From: a virus
Length of the DNA stretch: 64,000 bases
Direction: 5' to 3' (one strand)
IMG/VR virus record: IMGVR_UViG_3300035698_011044
Location: 1-64,000 of that record
Shown one piece after another: positions 18,562 through 27,453 of this stretch. Both the position numbers and the translations under genes were made by a program. Numbering within the stretch: position 1 is the first letter of the stretch; each line of letters opens with the position of its first letter. The notes under the pieces are model-generated. The model was not told the DNA's origin and did not search any database. It worked only from the letters and a program-made list of their open reading frames with translations.

Positions 18562-18670
18562 TGAGTGTCAGGCGGGTGCGGGAACGTGGACGCGAGACCG
18601 TACCCAGCAAGGATGCTTGAACCTGACACTCAAACTTTACTTCAATTTATATCTGGAGGTGTCCACGCTC
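18562..18670 (-). ncRNA. Candidate structured RNA: three-way junction with pseudoknot
   Basis: On the minus strand a perfect 11-bp helix (18622-18632 with 18562-18572) closes two inner hairpins: AGCA/UGCU with a four-base loop (18606-18617) and an 8-bp stem with one G.U (18598-18605 with 18574-18581). The 16-nt loop of that stem holds GUCCACG, perfectly complementary to CGUGGAC at 18661-18667, which would be almost the first bases of the transcript from the promoter at 18677. This is a potential 7-bp pseudoknot. A CCUCC tract follows the 5' strand. There is no coding frame. I could not match it to a known class; riboswitch, ribozyme or phage sRNA are all possible. Confidence 0.6.
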
Positions 18671-18676
18671 TTTCTT

Positions 18677-18705
18677 AATATAGCATCATCACATCTGGAG
18701 TGCAA
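18677..18705 (-). promoter_or_regulatory. Extended -10 promoter upstream of the structured RNA
   Basis: On the minus strand TTGCAC (18700-18705), a 17-nt spacer and TGC-TATATT (18677-18682) form an extended -10 promoter. The predicted start is near 18670, immediately before the pseudoknot strand. It would drive the second half of the glycosyltransferase island. Confidence 0.65.
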
Positions 18706-18708
18706 CTA

Positions 18709-19457
18709 CTATATCTCAAGACTATATTTACCAACATGCTCTTCAAAGAAGTTGTCTATAAATTTCAGCTTCTTCTCAATAGGCATATCGTCCTGCTGTA
18801 GGCAATCGACATTTTTATTGTACCAGAAGTGCTTTTTCTTGTCAGTGTTATTGGTATACCCATCGCGATATCCGTCGGCAATTCCCACGCTTCCAAAAGT
18901 GTTCAACTCACTCTTTATGATATAGCAATTGTTGTACTGGACCTTTACTAGATCGTAGCCATACTTCGAGAGAATATCTTCAAGGCACTGTATGGAGAAT
19001 CCATAAAAATGACTCCCTGACGCATAGTAATAGTCATCACTGTAATTAACCGAAAATTTAATCGGAGGAGGAATCTTTTCGTTTAACTCCATACACACAA
19101 GATAAGGCTGGTATTCTGAGAGCACAGCTTTAAGAACATGGAAATCATACCCGTCAATATCAAGAATCCGAAATCGCGAGAGACATTGTTTTGCTTAAGA
19201 ATATCCACAATGTTATTCGGAGTTACCCTTACATTTATTACGATGTTATAGTCATCCCGGGGGTACACAGATAATCTCGCTGGATCCAGATCAAAGTAAA
19301 TCTTCCTATACCCCTCCAGCTCTTGCAAAAACGAATTGCCCGAAGCCCCAATATCAACCGCAGTAAGGACGCTGTTTTTCCCCAAATAATTAAGAATATC
19401 CTGCACAGTCAAATAATCAACCCCAGCAACGGGCATATCTGCATACTTCGGATCCAT
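18709..19457 (-). pseudogene. Frameshifted FkbM-like methyltransferase
   Basis: Two frames join into one protein. The first (ATG 19457, AAAGGA site) carries 'VDIGASGNSFLQELEG', a SAM-binding start, and continues to 'DFGFL'. The second continues with 'DIDGYDFHVLKAVLSEYQPYLVCMELNE', the typical FkbM-type core, to a stop at 18709. One base appears to be missing, or a -1 shift occurs, near 19157-19165. No slippery heptamer is obvious. It is either a broken gene or a sequencing indel; the intact protein would be about 248 residues. Confidence 0.7.
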
Positions 19458-19477
19458 TATAATTCCTTTCTAGTTTC

Positions 19478-20293
19478 TTATTCGCGAGATTCAAATAAAT
19501 ACGGAACCTCAACATGAACTGCATTATGTTTAAAGGACAAGTCCTCAAGCAAAATTCCGTGGGATATTCTCTCTTCGTCAAGCCACCGATCGTTCAGTCT
19601 GTCAAGAGGCCAGTTGCCAGAGCGGTTGTTGGGATTGCACTCTTGGGTTTTGTTGTTAGGGATCCCAACCACAATACTTCTGTTGCAGCACCGCATATAA
19701 AGATCTCGCATTGGGGAATCTGCCAGAGCTCCTTCGAGTTGGTTTGGCCCATTGTAATTCATAACTCGCAACCGGTAGAGTATTGGAGCTGTTCTATAAA
19801 CACTCCCGTCCAAGCTCATCCCGTAGTCCCACTCTTTTGATCCACACCCTCGCCACACCCAGCAGTTCTCTGACACGAACTCTGGAGGAGGTGCAGGAAC
19901 ATCTCTCATATAGGAATGATTGATCTGAGGCGATAAGCGGAGGGATAGACACATGGTATCGGGATCCTTAGCAAACTCCTGAAAATTTTTGTCCTCAGTA
20001 GAAAATGGGAACACGAAAATATCGTCGTCCACTAGGAACTGAATGAATGGAGTGTGTTCTGATATAGTGTCCAGCAGCACTCCTCGAAATCCTCGCTCAT
20101 CCTCTTCGACAAAATCTACCCAGTTATACATTCCAATTAGAGAATTGTAACCCTGGCGGAATCTCTGATTAGTAGCTTTCCAGATAATCGTAGGTCTAAA
20201 TACTACAGCCTCCGGCCACATTTTCAGCATGCTCCGGATTAGCAGTTCAAGTTGGCAAGCACGGTCTTTTGAGAAGATGATGATTTGTATCAT
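19478..20293 (-). CDS. GT-A-like glycosyltransferase
   Basis: 271 residues beginning 'MIQIIIFSKDRACQLELLIRSM', a variant of the family-2 N-terminus. A 'FIQFLVDDDIFVF' strand near residue 90 supplies the Asp cluster for metal and nucleotide-sugar. A conserved-looking 'GPNQLEGAL' and Cys/Trp-rich stretch follow. Its start overlaps the upstream glycosyltransferase stop (ATGA). Acceptor and sugar are unknown. Confidence 0.7.
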   Translation of the reverse strand: MIQIIIFSKDRACQLELLIRSMLKMWPEAVVFRPTIIWKATNQRFRQGYNSLIGMYNWVDFVEEDERGFRGVLLDTISEHTPFIQFLVDDDIFVFPFSTEDKNFQEFAKDPDTMCLSLRLSPQINHSYMRDVPAPPPEFVSENCWVWRGCGSKEWDYGMSLDGSVYRTAPILYRLRVMNYNGPNQLEGALADSPMRDLYMRCCNRSIVVGIPNNKTQECNPNNRSGNWPLDRLNDRWLDEERISHGILLEDLSFKHNAVHVEVPYLFESRE

Positions 20294-20994
20294 TCATACA
20301 TTCCTGGGTTAGTATATTTATCAAGAGCAACCTTTAGAATAATCGATTTGTTGTATTTCTCCAAAACCCTAAGGCAGAAGTCGCTATCCTCCGCTGTTCC
20401 GTGGGTAAAGTCTCCCCACTCTTTCCATTTCACCTCAGCCAGAACCTCTTTTAATACCGCACATGGTCCACCGTGACATTTTCCAGCAAGAGACCCATAA
20501 GCACTCATCGGATTGCCAGAGAACTTTCCGGTGGGGTAGTAATGATCGAAGAGTTCCTGAGACCACATGACCTCGACAAGGAAATACTCCTTGTCAAATT
20601 CACGATTACCAGGAATCCATAGATGGTTAAGATGAACGATATCGTGTCGATTAAACTTTCCGCGAACAATCTCCACGCGCTGAGGATGAGAAAAGTCGTC
20701 TGCGTCATGGTAGAGGACGATGTCTCCTTCTGCAGCATCTCCTCCGGCCTGGCGATTTGGTCCATGGGTTAATATCTTTTGGTGTTTGATAATACGAACG
20801 GGAAACCGGCGGTAATAAGCTGTCTCTGATCGGAACACTGAATCTTCAAACGACTCGGGGCACTCGCTAATAGAGAATACCATTTCACTCGGCAGTGCTG
20901 TTCCCTCGGAATACATTTTTACAACTCGATGCATCCACTTTATATCTTTTGGGGCAACCGGCACAACTACGGATAAACTTAGATTCTTTCCCAT
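20290..20994 (-). CDS. Family-2-like glycosyltransferase
   Basis: 234 residues with 'LSLSVVVPVAPKD' at the N-terminus and 'GDIVLYHDADDFSHPQRVEI' at about 90-110, a clear DxDD-type metal motif. The C-terminal 'GTAEDSDFCLRVLEKY' has the ED acceptor/base motif. It overlaps the methyltransferase gene upstream by 16 bp and the next glycosyltransferase by 4 bp. Confidence 0.8.
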   Translation of the reverse strand: MGKNLSLSVVVPVAPKDIKWMHRVVKMYSEGTALPSEMVFSISECPESFEDSVFRSETAYYRRFPVRIIKHQKILTHGPNRQAGGDAAEGDIVLYHDADDFSHPQRVEIVRGKFNRHDIVHLNHLWIPGNREFDKEYFLVEVMWSQELFDHYYPTGKFSGNPMSAYGSLAGKCHGGPCAVLKEVLAEVKWKEWGDFTHGTAEDSDFCLRVLEKYNKSIILKVALDKYTNPGMYE

Positions 20995-21533
20995 ACAGTA
21001 AACCCCGTCCCCATTGTTGTGTGAGCTACCAGTTTCAGATCAGGAGTCATCATTATCAGTTCTTTAATTTTTATACATTTGTCAGTATTCCAGTCATGGA
21101 ACGCAAGGATAGATCCTTCTTTAATCCATGGCTGGAACATTTTATACTCTGCGACTGTTTGATCCGGATCTTCTGCGCCATCAAACAATACCATGTCAAC
21201 CTTTTCCATTCGCTTTAATATTTCAGGAAAAACACTCAAGGAATCTCCTGCATTAAAGTCTACAAATTGCTTCTGCTGAGGAAACTCATTATTGTATAGA
21301 GCTGAAGCTACTCTGGAAAAATTAGGATCCGGTTCTATTGTGTAAAGCTTTCCTGAACCATTATCCATCAGCGCACTGGAAATAAACAAAGTGGATCCAC
21401 CACCCTTCCATGTTCCAATTTCAAAGATGGCTTGTGGTTTCCGCTCGCGCACAACAAAGTAAAGGATGTGTCTTTCTACTGGGGACATTTGCCCCTGCTT
21501 GCTATCCCTGTTCAACATTCCAACATCCATCAT
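20979..21533 (-). CDS. Class I SAM-dependent methyltransferase
   Basis: 184 residues with the Rossmann motif I 'AIFEIGTWKGGGSTLFI' (about 35-50), motif II 'KLYTIEPDP', and 'VDMVLFDGAEDPD' as the later acidic strand. The layout matches the methyltransferase-24/CmcI-like group, usually small-molecule or sugar O-methyltransferases. It sits between two glycosyltransferase genes, so methylation of a glycan is plausible. Cytosolic. Confidence 0.75.
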   Translation of the reverse strand: MMDVGMLNRDSKQGQMSPVERHILYFVVRERKPQAIFEIGTWKGGGSTLFISSALMDNGSGKLYTIEPDPNFSRVASALYNNEFPQQKQFVDFNAGDSLSVFPEILKRMEKVDMVLFDGAEDPDQTVAEYKMFQPWIKEGSILAFHDWNTDKCIKIKELIMMTPDLKLVAHTTMGTGFTVWERI

Positions 21534-22357
21534 AATTCAACCTCTTCTATTCGTTTCTTCCAGTAGCTCATCTTGAGCATTGGACTATCTATAAAATGAG
21601 AGCCAGAGCCGTAAGCTTTGGAGAGAACATCAAACATCTTGTCATCAAGAAGATCAAGATTCTTCAACGTAACCATTGGTACTCCCTGTCGAAAAGATTT
21701 GATTAAGATAGACTCTTTGACGATAGGAACAGCACCAAGATATAGAGCCTCCCAGGTCCGATGGCAATCAATTCCATTCCCAGGGGGAGACAAGACATAC
21801 TTAGACAGTGACGCATTATGGAGATAGGTCTTAAAGGGAACTTTCTCGTCCAATATAACCCAGCGTTTACTCTTTAGCCTTTCATGAAGAGACTCTCTCT
21901 CTGCAGTATTGTTCTTTATATTAAAGTTCATGTACACGCCATTAAACGTAACATCAGGCTTCTCTATTAAACAATCCCTCAAAACTGTCATGTCAGAAGA
22001 TATTCCCCCGCCACTCGGTCTCTCCACTCCAATCGGAATCGGGATCAGATCCGGATGTTCATAGTCCACATTCTGAGCGAACCACTTTACTACGTTCTTC
22101 GGCTTAAAGCTGAAACGATTTTCGTCAATTGGTTTGTCAGAGTTCATGGAGATGACAATGTACTTGTTTCGCTTAAAGCTACCGAGAAGAGTCATGAGAT
22201 CGAGAACATAGTCTGTCTTGCAGAAGATCTTCATGTTTCCGCCTTCAGACAAGTTCAGGAGAATGTCTTGAGTAATGTCTGTCTCAATCTTTAAATCACA
22301 CAGATCTCTAAATCGATCACTAACGATATACTCTTCCATAAATTCTTCTGGCTTCAC
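21530..22357 (-). CDS. Exostosin/GT47-like glycosyltransferase
   Basis: 275 residues. The C-terminal half contains 'YVLSPPGNGIDCHRTWEALYLGAVPIV', the hallmark of the exostosin-type GT-B nucleotide-sugar domain, followed by a short helical end. The N-terminal half is a shortened partner domain. It is coupled to both neighbours by 4-bp overlaps. Donor and acceptor are unknown. Confidence 0.7.
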   Translation of the reverse strand: MKPEEFMEEYIVSDRFRDLCDLKIETDITQDILLNLSEGGNMKIFCKTDYVLDLMTLLGSFKRNKYIVISMNSDKPIDENRFSFKPKNVVKWFAQNVDYEHPDLIPIPIGVERPSGGGISSDMTVLRDCLIEKPDVTFNGVYMNFNIKNNTAERESLHERLKSKRWVILDEKVPFKTYLHNASLSKYVLSPPGNGIDCHRTWEALYLGAVPIVKESILIKSFRQGVPMVTLKNLDLLDDKMFDVLSKAYGSGSHFIDSPMLKMSYWKKRIEEVEL

Positions 22358-23412
22358 TTAATCTCCTTTAATATTTCATTCCAGGCATTTAGAGAAAAAG
22401 ACATTCTCTCAACATTGTGCAGCATCATGCTGTTAGATACCTTCTGAAAATTAGTTGTTTCTAGTAGCCCCGCCAAATCTTCCATTGAATCAAATTGAAT
22501 AACATGGCGCATCCAGTCGGAGTAGTAATCAGCATACTGCAGCCAGTGTTGTACCGCCCCCATATTCTCGTAATCGTTTGGATCAGGCTGCTCAGATTTC
22601 CCGGGAATAGCTGACTTGCTTGGCAACCCTTTAATCTGGTTCCAAGAAACCTCTCGCAGCACCTCGTGCCCTTGTTCGTAGAGCTCCATCATGTATCGCT
22701 TTGTTGGAACAAACATCGGAATACACATTGTGTAGTGCTCAAACATTGACATGGTAGAAACTTGGTATGGGAAGTGAACTACACACTTACAGTCTGCGAT
22801 ATTCTGCCATTCGTAGCCATTTGGATACTCCAGCTCTTTGGGGATCAAATTGACAATATGCTCATAATCCAGTTTTGAGCATCGACTGTAAAGCAGAGCA
22901 ATGCCACGTTTGCCTGTATACTTTGCTTTGGTATATGCGCATAAGCTGGGAGCATACCTGCATTCTCTCCCTGTAAAATGCTCGAAATACTTCTGGTCGT
23001 AGATGCTATTTGCGGTTGGAATTACCTGGGCTACTTGCAAAAACTGATTGAAGACACTCCAACTTATAGAATCGTTGCTGAATGGATGCTCATAACGGAT
23101 GGGAATATTGAGGATCATCGGCTTCTCAAAGAACCAATAAAGCATAGCGTGAACAGGAGGATAACAGGAAATGAACCCATTATAATCTGCGAGTCGGTCT
23201 TTGTACGCCTCGCGAAATGGTTCCCAAAGCCTCTTTGTTATGATATCAGCCATATTCTCTCGGCTAATAACATCCGTCTTGCAAAGAGTTTTTCCCATTA
23301 TATGAGCAGAAGTAGAGAGAGTCTGGTCATCAATCTTGCAGCCCAGATACTCGAAAGTACCTCTCAGATCTTCTATGACAGAAATGTGCCGGTCGATATT
23401 AAAAAACTTCAT
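22354..23412 (-). CDS. Putative glycosyltransferase, large (352 aa)
   Basis: The start at 23412 (TAATG overlap with the upstream stop and GGGGAAC upstream) is preferred over an in-frame ATG at 23454. The 352 residues have a GT-B feel: two alpha/beta halves, 'CVVHFPYQVSTMSMFEHYTMCIPMFVPTKRYMMEL' near 230-260 resembling a C-terminal donor-binding helix, and no membrane segment. There is no unambiguous family motif, so this is inferred largely from context. Confidence 0.5.
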   Translation of the reverse strand: MKFFNIDRHISVIEDLRGTFEYLGCKIDDQTLSTSAHIMGKTLCKTDVISRENMADIITKRLWEPFREAYKDRLADYNGFISCYPPVHAMLYWFFEKPMILNIPIRYEHPFSNDSISWSVFNQFLQVAQVIPTANSIYDQKYFEHFTGRECRYAPSLCAYTKAKYTGKRGIALLYSRCSKLDYEHIVNLIPKELEYPNGYEWQNIADCKCVVHFPYQVSTMSMFEHYTMCIPMFVPTKRYMMELYEQGHEVLREVSWNQIKGLPSKSAIPGKSEQPDPNDYENMGAVQHWLQYADYYSDWMRHVIQFDSMEDLAGLLETTNFQKVSNSMMLHNVERMSFSLNAWNEILKEIK

Positions 23413-23723
23413 TATGTTCCCCAAACTCTGCTTACAGCTATTTTTGTATGGCATTTATCGCACTCCAGAACATGTACTCCAAAATTAGAGTAAGAGTTCA
23501 TCTCCACTTCAATAATATCAAAGTGCCCACATCCAATATGTTCCATTCGATGCATCTCCTCGTGAATTTCTGGTATTGTAAACTCCCAAAGAATAACAGT
23601 GCTATTGCCATCCGCAGTGGTTATCCTAAACTTATGAGTCTTCTTCGTCTTCTCCTTCGATGTTTGTGAAAAAATCGACAAGTAAAGACTCTTCACTTTC
23701 GACAGATAATGTTTTGTTCTCAT
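23412..23723 (-). CDS. Unrecognised small protein with CxxC (103 aa)
   Basis: 103 residues: a basic N-terminus, then a beta-like domain with 'ECDKCHTKIAV' near the end. One CxxC alone is too little for a standard ribbon, but an earlier Cys and several His (IHEEMHRMEHIGCGHF) could complete a metal site. Placed between two glycosyltransferases with single-base overlaps. Confidence 0.55.
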   Translation of the reverse strand: MRTKHYLSKVKSLYLSIFSQTSKEKTKKTHKFRITTADGNSTVILWEFTIPEIHEEMHRMEHIGCGHFDIIEVEMNSYSNFGVHVLECDKCHTKIAVSRVWGT

Positions 23724-24412
23724 CAGCTTTCATCCGTATATACTGGTCGTCCGCACCCTTCATATTTGTTTCCTATGAATGAATAGTTATTCGGCAATGG
23801 AATAACGAATGGCAGTTCGTCCCCACGAATCGTTTTCCGGTCATCGTGAGTGAGCATGTCTTCTTCATACAAAGGATACATGATGTTTGAGTAGAATGTT
23901 GTGTCTACTCCAAAGTACAACTTCTCTGGCTTCATGCAAATTGTGTCTCCAAACGGAGTATCAATAAACCTTGATAGTATTCTCTGAAATCCGGCCATCT
24001 GACTCGGTACTCCGCCCCACATTCCACCCGTAATCGGATGAGTATGGTTCTTGTGGTCTCTCATGTTATGTATCGTTTTTCCGGATTCTTCCCACTCCTT
24101 GACAGCAACAGCCTCTCGCTCACTCAGAAGAGCGTCGCAATCCCTGGAGATGAATCTCTCAACATCTGGGTCGTCAAATGACGGGAATGCCCGCCAGAAC
24201 TCTTTCATATAGCCCTCGAATGATTCCCCAACCCTTATTTCAGCACCAAGCCGTTTTAGTTCACCTACGGTCTCTAATGGCACCGTGTCGTCAATATAGA
24301 AACGACAAGTCCAGTCAGGATATACATCTGGAGCTACTTTTGCGTTTCGCACTGCCCCATCGGTAAACATAGGGTCCTTGCCCCATAAACAAAAACTTAT
24401 AATCTTTTTCAC
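23723..24412 (-). CDS. GT-A-like glycosyltransferase (GTG start)
   Basis: AGGAG stands 5 nt before a GTG at 24412, which I take as the start; an ATG at 24442 would lie inside the neighbour. 229 residues beginning 'KKIISFCLWGKDPMFTDGAVRN', with 'RFISRDCDALLSEREAVAV' near 95 as the DxD motif. This arrangement is seen in glycosyltransferases related to capsular sugar enzymes. It ends with a Gly/Asp-rich C-terminus. Confidence 0.65.
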   Translation of the reverse strand: MKKIISFCLWGKDPMFTDGAVRNAKVAPDVYPDWTCRFYIDDTVPLETVGELKRLGAEIRVGESFEGYMKEFWRAFPSFDDPDVERFISRDCDALLSEREAVAVKEWEESGKTIHNMRDHKNHTHPITGGMWGGVPSQMAGFQRILSRFIDTPFGDTICMKPEKLYFGVDTTFYSNIMYPLYEEDMLTHDDRKTIRGDELPFVIPLPNNYSFIGNKYEGCGRPVYTDES

Positions 24413-24420
24413 ACGTTCTC

Positions 24421-25026
24421 CTATTTCTGTATCGTTATGCAAGCTATGCCTATAATATCCTCGCCAACTCCATAATGCTTTAAATCAAAAAACTCCTTAG
24501 CATCATAGCAAGGAATCCATCTTAACCCACTTTTCTTAAACGTCTCAAAATCTATAGACGCATCATGCCTACCCACTATCAAATGTTGCCACAATTGGAT
24601 TTCAAGAGGAGAGTATGATTTTATCCAGTGGCGCACAAAATAACCTGGCACAGAAAACGGAACTGTAACATAGAGAATCCCACCCGTTTTAATTCTCCTT
24701 AACATGCTTCCAAGAGCCACAAGGTCTCCATACAAAGACGTTTTTTGGTTGTAACAATCTAACCCAAGATGCTCCACAACAGAAACACAAATGCCTGTAT
24801 CAACAGACTCTCTATCAGGCATTCCTGCGCCAGTAATAAGATTAGCCTGTATAATCCCATCATGAGCGGGGTTTAGATCATATTGACGATACTCGTTTTT
24901 CTCAAGGTCCACCCCATAGGTCTCCTTGCCCGTCTCGCACCCAAAGTCGCAGATCACTTTTCCTTCAACGCCTTTAAGTTTCTCTGTTATCCATGGAACT
25001 TCACAAGATCTTCCGCCATCTCCCAT
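24421..25026 (-). CDS. SAM-dependent methyltransferase
   Basis: 201 residues with 'VICDFGCETGKETYGVD' (motif I variant), 'VVEHLGLD' after the fourth strand, and 'LRRIKTGGILYVTVPFSVPGYF' as the motif III region. This pattern is a class I methyltransferase of the type-11/12 group. It overlaps the upstream methyltransferase by one base, making a tandem pair. Confidence 0.75.
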   Translation of the reverse strand: MGDGGRSCEVPWITEKLKGVEGKVICDFGCETGKETYGVDLEKNEYRQYDLNPAHDGIIQANLITGAGMPDRESVDTGICVSVVEHLGLDCYNQKTSLYGDLVALGSMLRRIKTGGILYVTVPFSVPGYFVRHWIKSYSPLEIQLWQHLIVGRHDASIDFETFKKSGLRWIPCYDAKEFFDLKHYGVGEDIIGIACITIQK

Positions 25027-25658
25027 TAATAAGTCGCCTCCAAAATATAAAGCCCTCGCTCATCAGAATTTTGTGTACTGCGAGAAATACCATACTCAAA
25101 TTTGTTAATAAAATCAAAAACCGCATTATTAACATCTGGAATGGCCTTAACATCATCCAGCCCTATCACATGGCAGCAATCTGCACATTGATAGAGATCG
25201 TAATAAGCTGCTGTCTCTGTGTGTTTGCCATCAACCCACCCAAATTCATACCAGGAAGATCTACCAGACTCTGTAACACGAGCAACAATGTCCGGCATGA
25301 TTTCAAGTGATGACCCATGATAGAATTTAATCCTGTTTCCAAACTTTTCATTTAAAATATCAACAGGATTTTGACACCAAGCCTGAGGATCCATTGTGTC
25401 AATGGTAGCATCCTCGTCTGCAAGCATGGTCAAATAACAGAAAAGCCCCTTGTTGGTTCCTATCTCTAATATCTTTGGTTTACAAGACCCGTCACTATAA
25501 ACAGCATCAGGAACAAGAAACTCTGCCAACAATTCAACCTGCTCCTTCATCCCTTTGCGATTGGGATTATGCAACAAAGCACCCTCGTTATGTTCTTGTG
25601 GAGAACAGCTCTTCAGTCTTTCTACGAAGTCCCAGTCTATTTTATCCCAGAGATCCAT
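25026..25658 (-). CDS. SAM-dependent methyltransferase
   Basis: 210 residues with 'PKILEIGTNKGLFCYLTMLAD' as motif I, 'TIDTMDPQ' as motif II, and 'FGWVDGKHTETAAYYDLYQCAD' as a later strand with an acid. This is the methyltransferase-24-like layout also seen at 20979. The three methyltransferases of this subcluster may modify different hydroxyls of one glycan (inference). Confidence 0.75.
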   Translation of the reverse strand: MDLWDKIDWDFVERLKSCSPQEHNEGALLHNPNRKGMKEQVELLAEFLVPDAVYSDGSCKPKILEIGTNKGLFCYLTMLADEDATIDTMDPQAWCQNPVDILNEKFGNRIKFYHGSSLEIMPDIVARVTESGRSSWYEFGWVDGKHTETAAYYDLYQCADCCHVIGLDDVKAIPDVNNAVFDFINKFEYGISRSTQNSDERGLYILEATY

Positions 25659-26465
25659 CTAAGCCTCCAATCCAGCATCTAAAAATGGAACAGTATTTGG
25701 GATCAGCCCCATTCTGTGCTGTCTCATCCGGTTCCTGTAAATGTCTACATCTTCCTCGTAGTAAATTGCCCGCTTATCGTTTCCGTCCTCGATGCTGAGA
25801 ACTTTGATGTCCCAGCAATTCTTCGGCTTAAATCCAAAAGAATAGGCTCGGTGCGCCATATCTCCATCAGCACAATAATACCGGTAAGCAGTATCGTACA
25901 TCCCAACTTTGCGGAAAACATCTTTCTTGTAAAGTCCATAATTAAGGACAATCTCATATTTTGCCACAGTGTTAAAGGCAACATCTCCATCTCCAGGCTG
26001 ACTCACTGCAGGTATAGTATTGTGGAGAAACCAGCCATTCTCTCGCCGGTTCCCATAATACCAATCAGTGCTTTCCAGATCCTCCCTGCAGCCACGCTTC
26101 CAATTGAAGAGATAGAAGTCGTGCTCCTCGTCGATCTCCTTAATCACATCATCCCAGGAACTAACGAGAAGAGTGTCGTCGTTAAACTGACACACAATCT
26201 CGTTACTCGCTGCTTCAATTGCCAGATTCATGTAGTGGGGGTAGGAAGATCTCTCTCCAACCTTAATGACTTTTATGCGAGAGAAAACATCGCTCTCAGT
26301 ATCCTGGCTATACCCTCGATACTTATCTAAAAACTCCAGTGTTCCATCCGTAGATCCTCCATCAACCAGGATCAGCTCAATTCGATCATCCGCAAGGACA
26401 GTATTCTCCAATAGGTCCGGAAGAAACTCTACCCGATTCAATGTTCCTGTGATTACGCTAATCAT
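25659..26465 (-). CDS. Family-2-like glycosyltransferase
   Basis: The ATGA overlap with the upstream stop sets the start at 26465 (268 residues). 'MISVITGTLNRVEFLPDLLEN', 'LILVDGGSTDGTLEFL' and 'EIVCQFNDDTLLVSSW' give the classical GT2 N-terminal strand, nucleotide region and DD metal motif. A late 'YYCADGDMAHRAYSFGFK' provides the acceptor-side Asp. Soluble, single domain. Confidence 0.85.
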   Translation of the reverse strand: MISVITGTLNRVEFLPDLLENTVLADDRIELILVDGGSTDGTLEFLDKYRGYSQDTESDVFSRIKVIKVGERSSYPHYMNLAIEAASNEIVCQFNDDTLLVSSWDDVIKEIDEEHDFYLFNWKRGCREDLESTDWYYGNRRENGWFLHNTIPAVSQPGDGDVAFNTVAKYEIVLNYGLYKKDVFRKVGMYDTAYRYYCADGDMAHRAYSFGFKPKNCWDIKVLSIEDGNDKRAIYYEEDVDIYRNRMRQHRMGLIPNTVPFLDAGLEA

Positions 26466-27106
26466 CCAACAATCTCTCTTAGTTTCATTTTGAAGTAGTC
26501 GTAGAGCTTCTGTTCGCTTGGAAGCTTGCAATACATGGCGAGGATATCGTCTGCAGTGGCGAGAAGATCTGAAGCAGAATATTCCATGCTTTTTATCACG
26601 CTAACCTCCGTAGAGCTATTAAAAGTCCCAGCAGCAAATGGACCCTCCACTAGCTTCTCGTGATTTCCAAGACGATATCCAAATTTTACCAGGAGACTAT
26701 TTAAAGAGTTGTGCGACCACATGTTGATATGGTACGCCCATGTTCCCTCGGCACTTCCACACATCAGCCTTGTAACCGCCAACATTTTGGGAAAGTCGCG
26801 ACTACCACAGGCTTCAAGGTACTGTGCGCATAGTCTTCGCATGTCAGGAACCCCAATATAGAGAACTCCCCCAGGCTTCAAAGCAAGCGTCCACTTAATC
26901 ATCATTCCAAGTGCCTCATAGTAATTGAGATGCTCAAAGAAGTGGTGAGAGTAGATCTCCTCGCACGGCTCATAGTCGAACTTCAGCAAGTCGGCATGGA
27001 TATCAGCATTAACCGTCACGGTGTTGTGCTCGGATTGCGGGAAATCAATATTAACATAGCCCTGTTTATACTGAGCCCCGCATCCGCAATGGTATTTAAT
27101 CCCCAT
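26462..27106 (-). CDS. SAM-dependent methyltransferase
   Basis: 214 residues with an N-terminal 'CGCGAQYKQGYVNID' glycine motif, 'YSHHFFEHLNYYEALGM' (post-strand-4 His-Glu motif), and 'LKPGGVLYIGVPDMRRL' typical of class I methyltransferase type 11. The C-terminal half is helical. It is the partner of the glycosyltransferase downstream by a 4-bp overlap. Confidence 0.75.
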   Translation of the reverse strand: MGIKYHCGCGAQYKQGYVNIDFPQSEHNTVTVNADIHADLLKFDYEPCEEIYSHHFFEHLNYYEALGMMIKWTLALKPGGVLYIGVPDMRRLCAQYLEACGSRDFPKMLAVTRLMCGSAEGTWAYHINMWSHNSLNSLLVKFGYRLGNHEKLVEGPFAAGTFNSSTEVSVIKSMEYSASDLLATADDILAMYCKLPSEQKLYDYFKMKLREIVG

Positions 27107-27453
27107 TATTTCTTGCCAGCCCTGAAAGCGTTAAGCTCTGTCTCCATGTTGATAGCAAGCTGACGATACTGATCTCTCTCGTTTGCAATAGCATTGAAAG
27201 ATGTCTGAATGCCGTACAAGACATCCATGATCTCAAGGTTCTGCCTGTTCTTCGTGTTGAAGAGCTTGCTCATGTTGGCAACAACTTCATCAATCGTCGG
27301 CAGTCTCTGCTCCGGCTGCTGAGGGGCTGCAGGAGTCTGTGGGATCGCAGGAGCTGGCGGAACTACTGGGGCAGCCTTCTCCGGAGTTACCGGTGGGGTC
27401 ATCGGGATGACGTTTGTTGTTAGGTTCTTTCTTGCTGGTTTCTTGTTGCTCAT
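27106..27453 (-). CDS. Pro-rich/coiled-coil protein (115 aa)
   Basis: A strong AAGGAGG site points to the ATG at 27453. Residues 10-55 are Pro/Ala-rich and flexible; residues 60-115 form a helix with heptad-like spacing (VVANMSKLFNTKNRQNLEIM...). Such a linker-plus-coil could be an oligomerising chaperone or anchor. The first 164 bp overlap the zinc-finger gene upstream in another frame. Confidence 0.6.
   Translation of the reverse strand: MSNKKPARKNLTTNVIPMTPPVTPEKAAPVVPPAPAIPQTPAAPQQPEQRLPTIDEVVANMSKLFNTKNRQNLEIMDVLYGIQTSFNAIANERDQYRQLAINMETELNAFRAGKK

Noticed and set aside
18562-18632. tRNA at the three-way junction
   Set aside because: It has a GGUUCAA stretch, but no anticodon arm, D arm or 7-bp acceptor in the right order on either strand.
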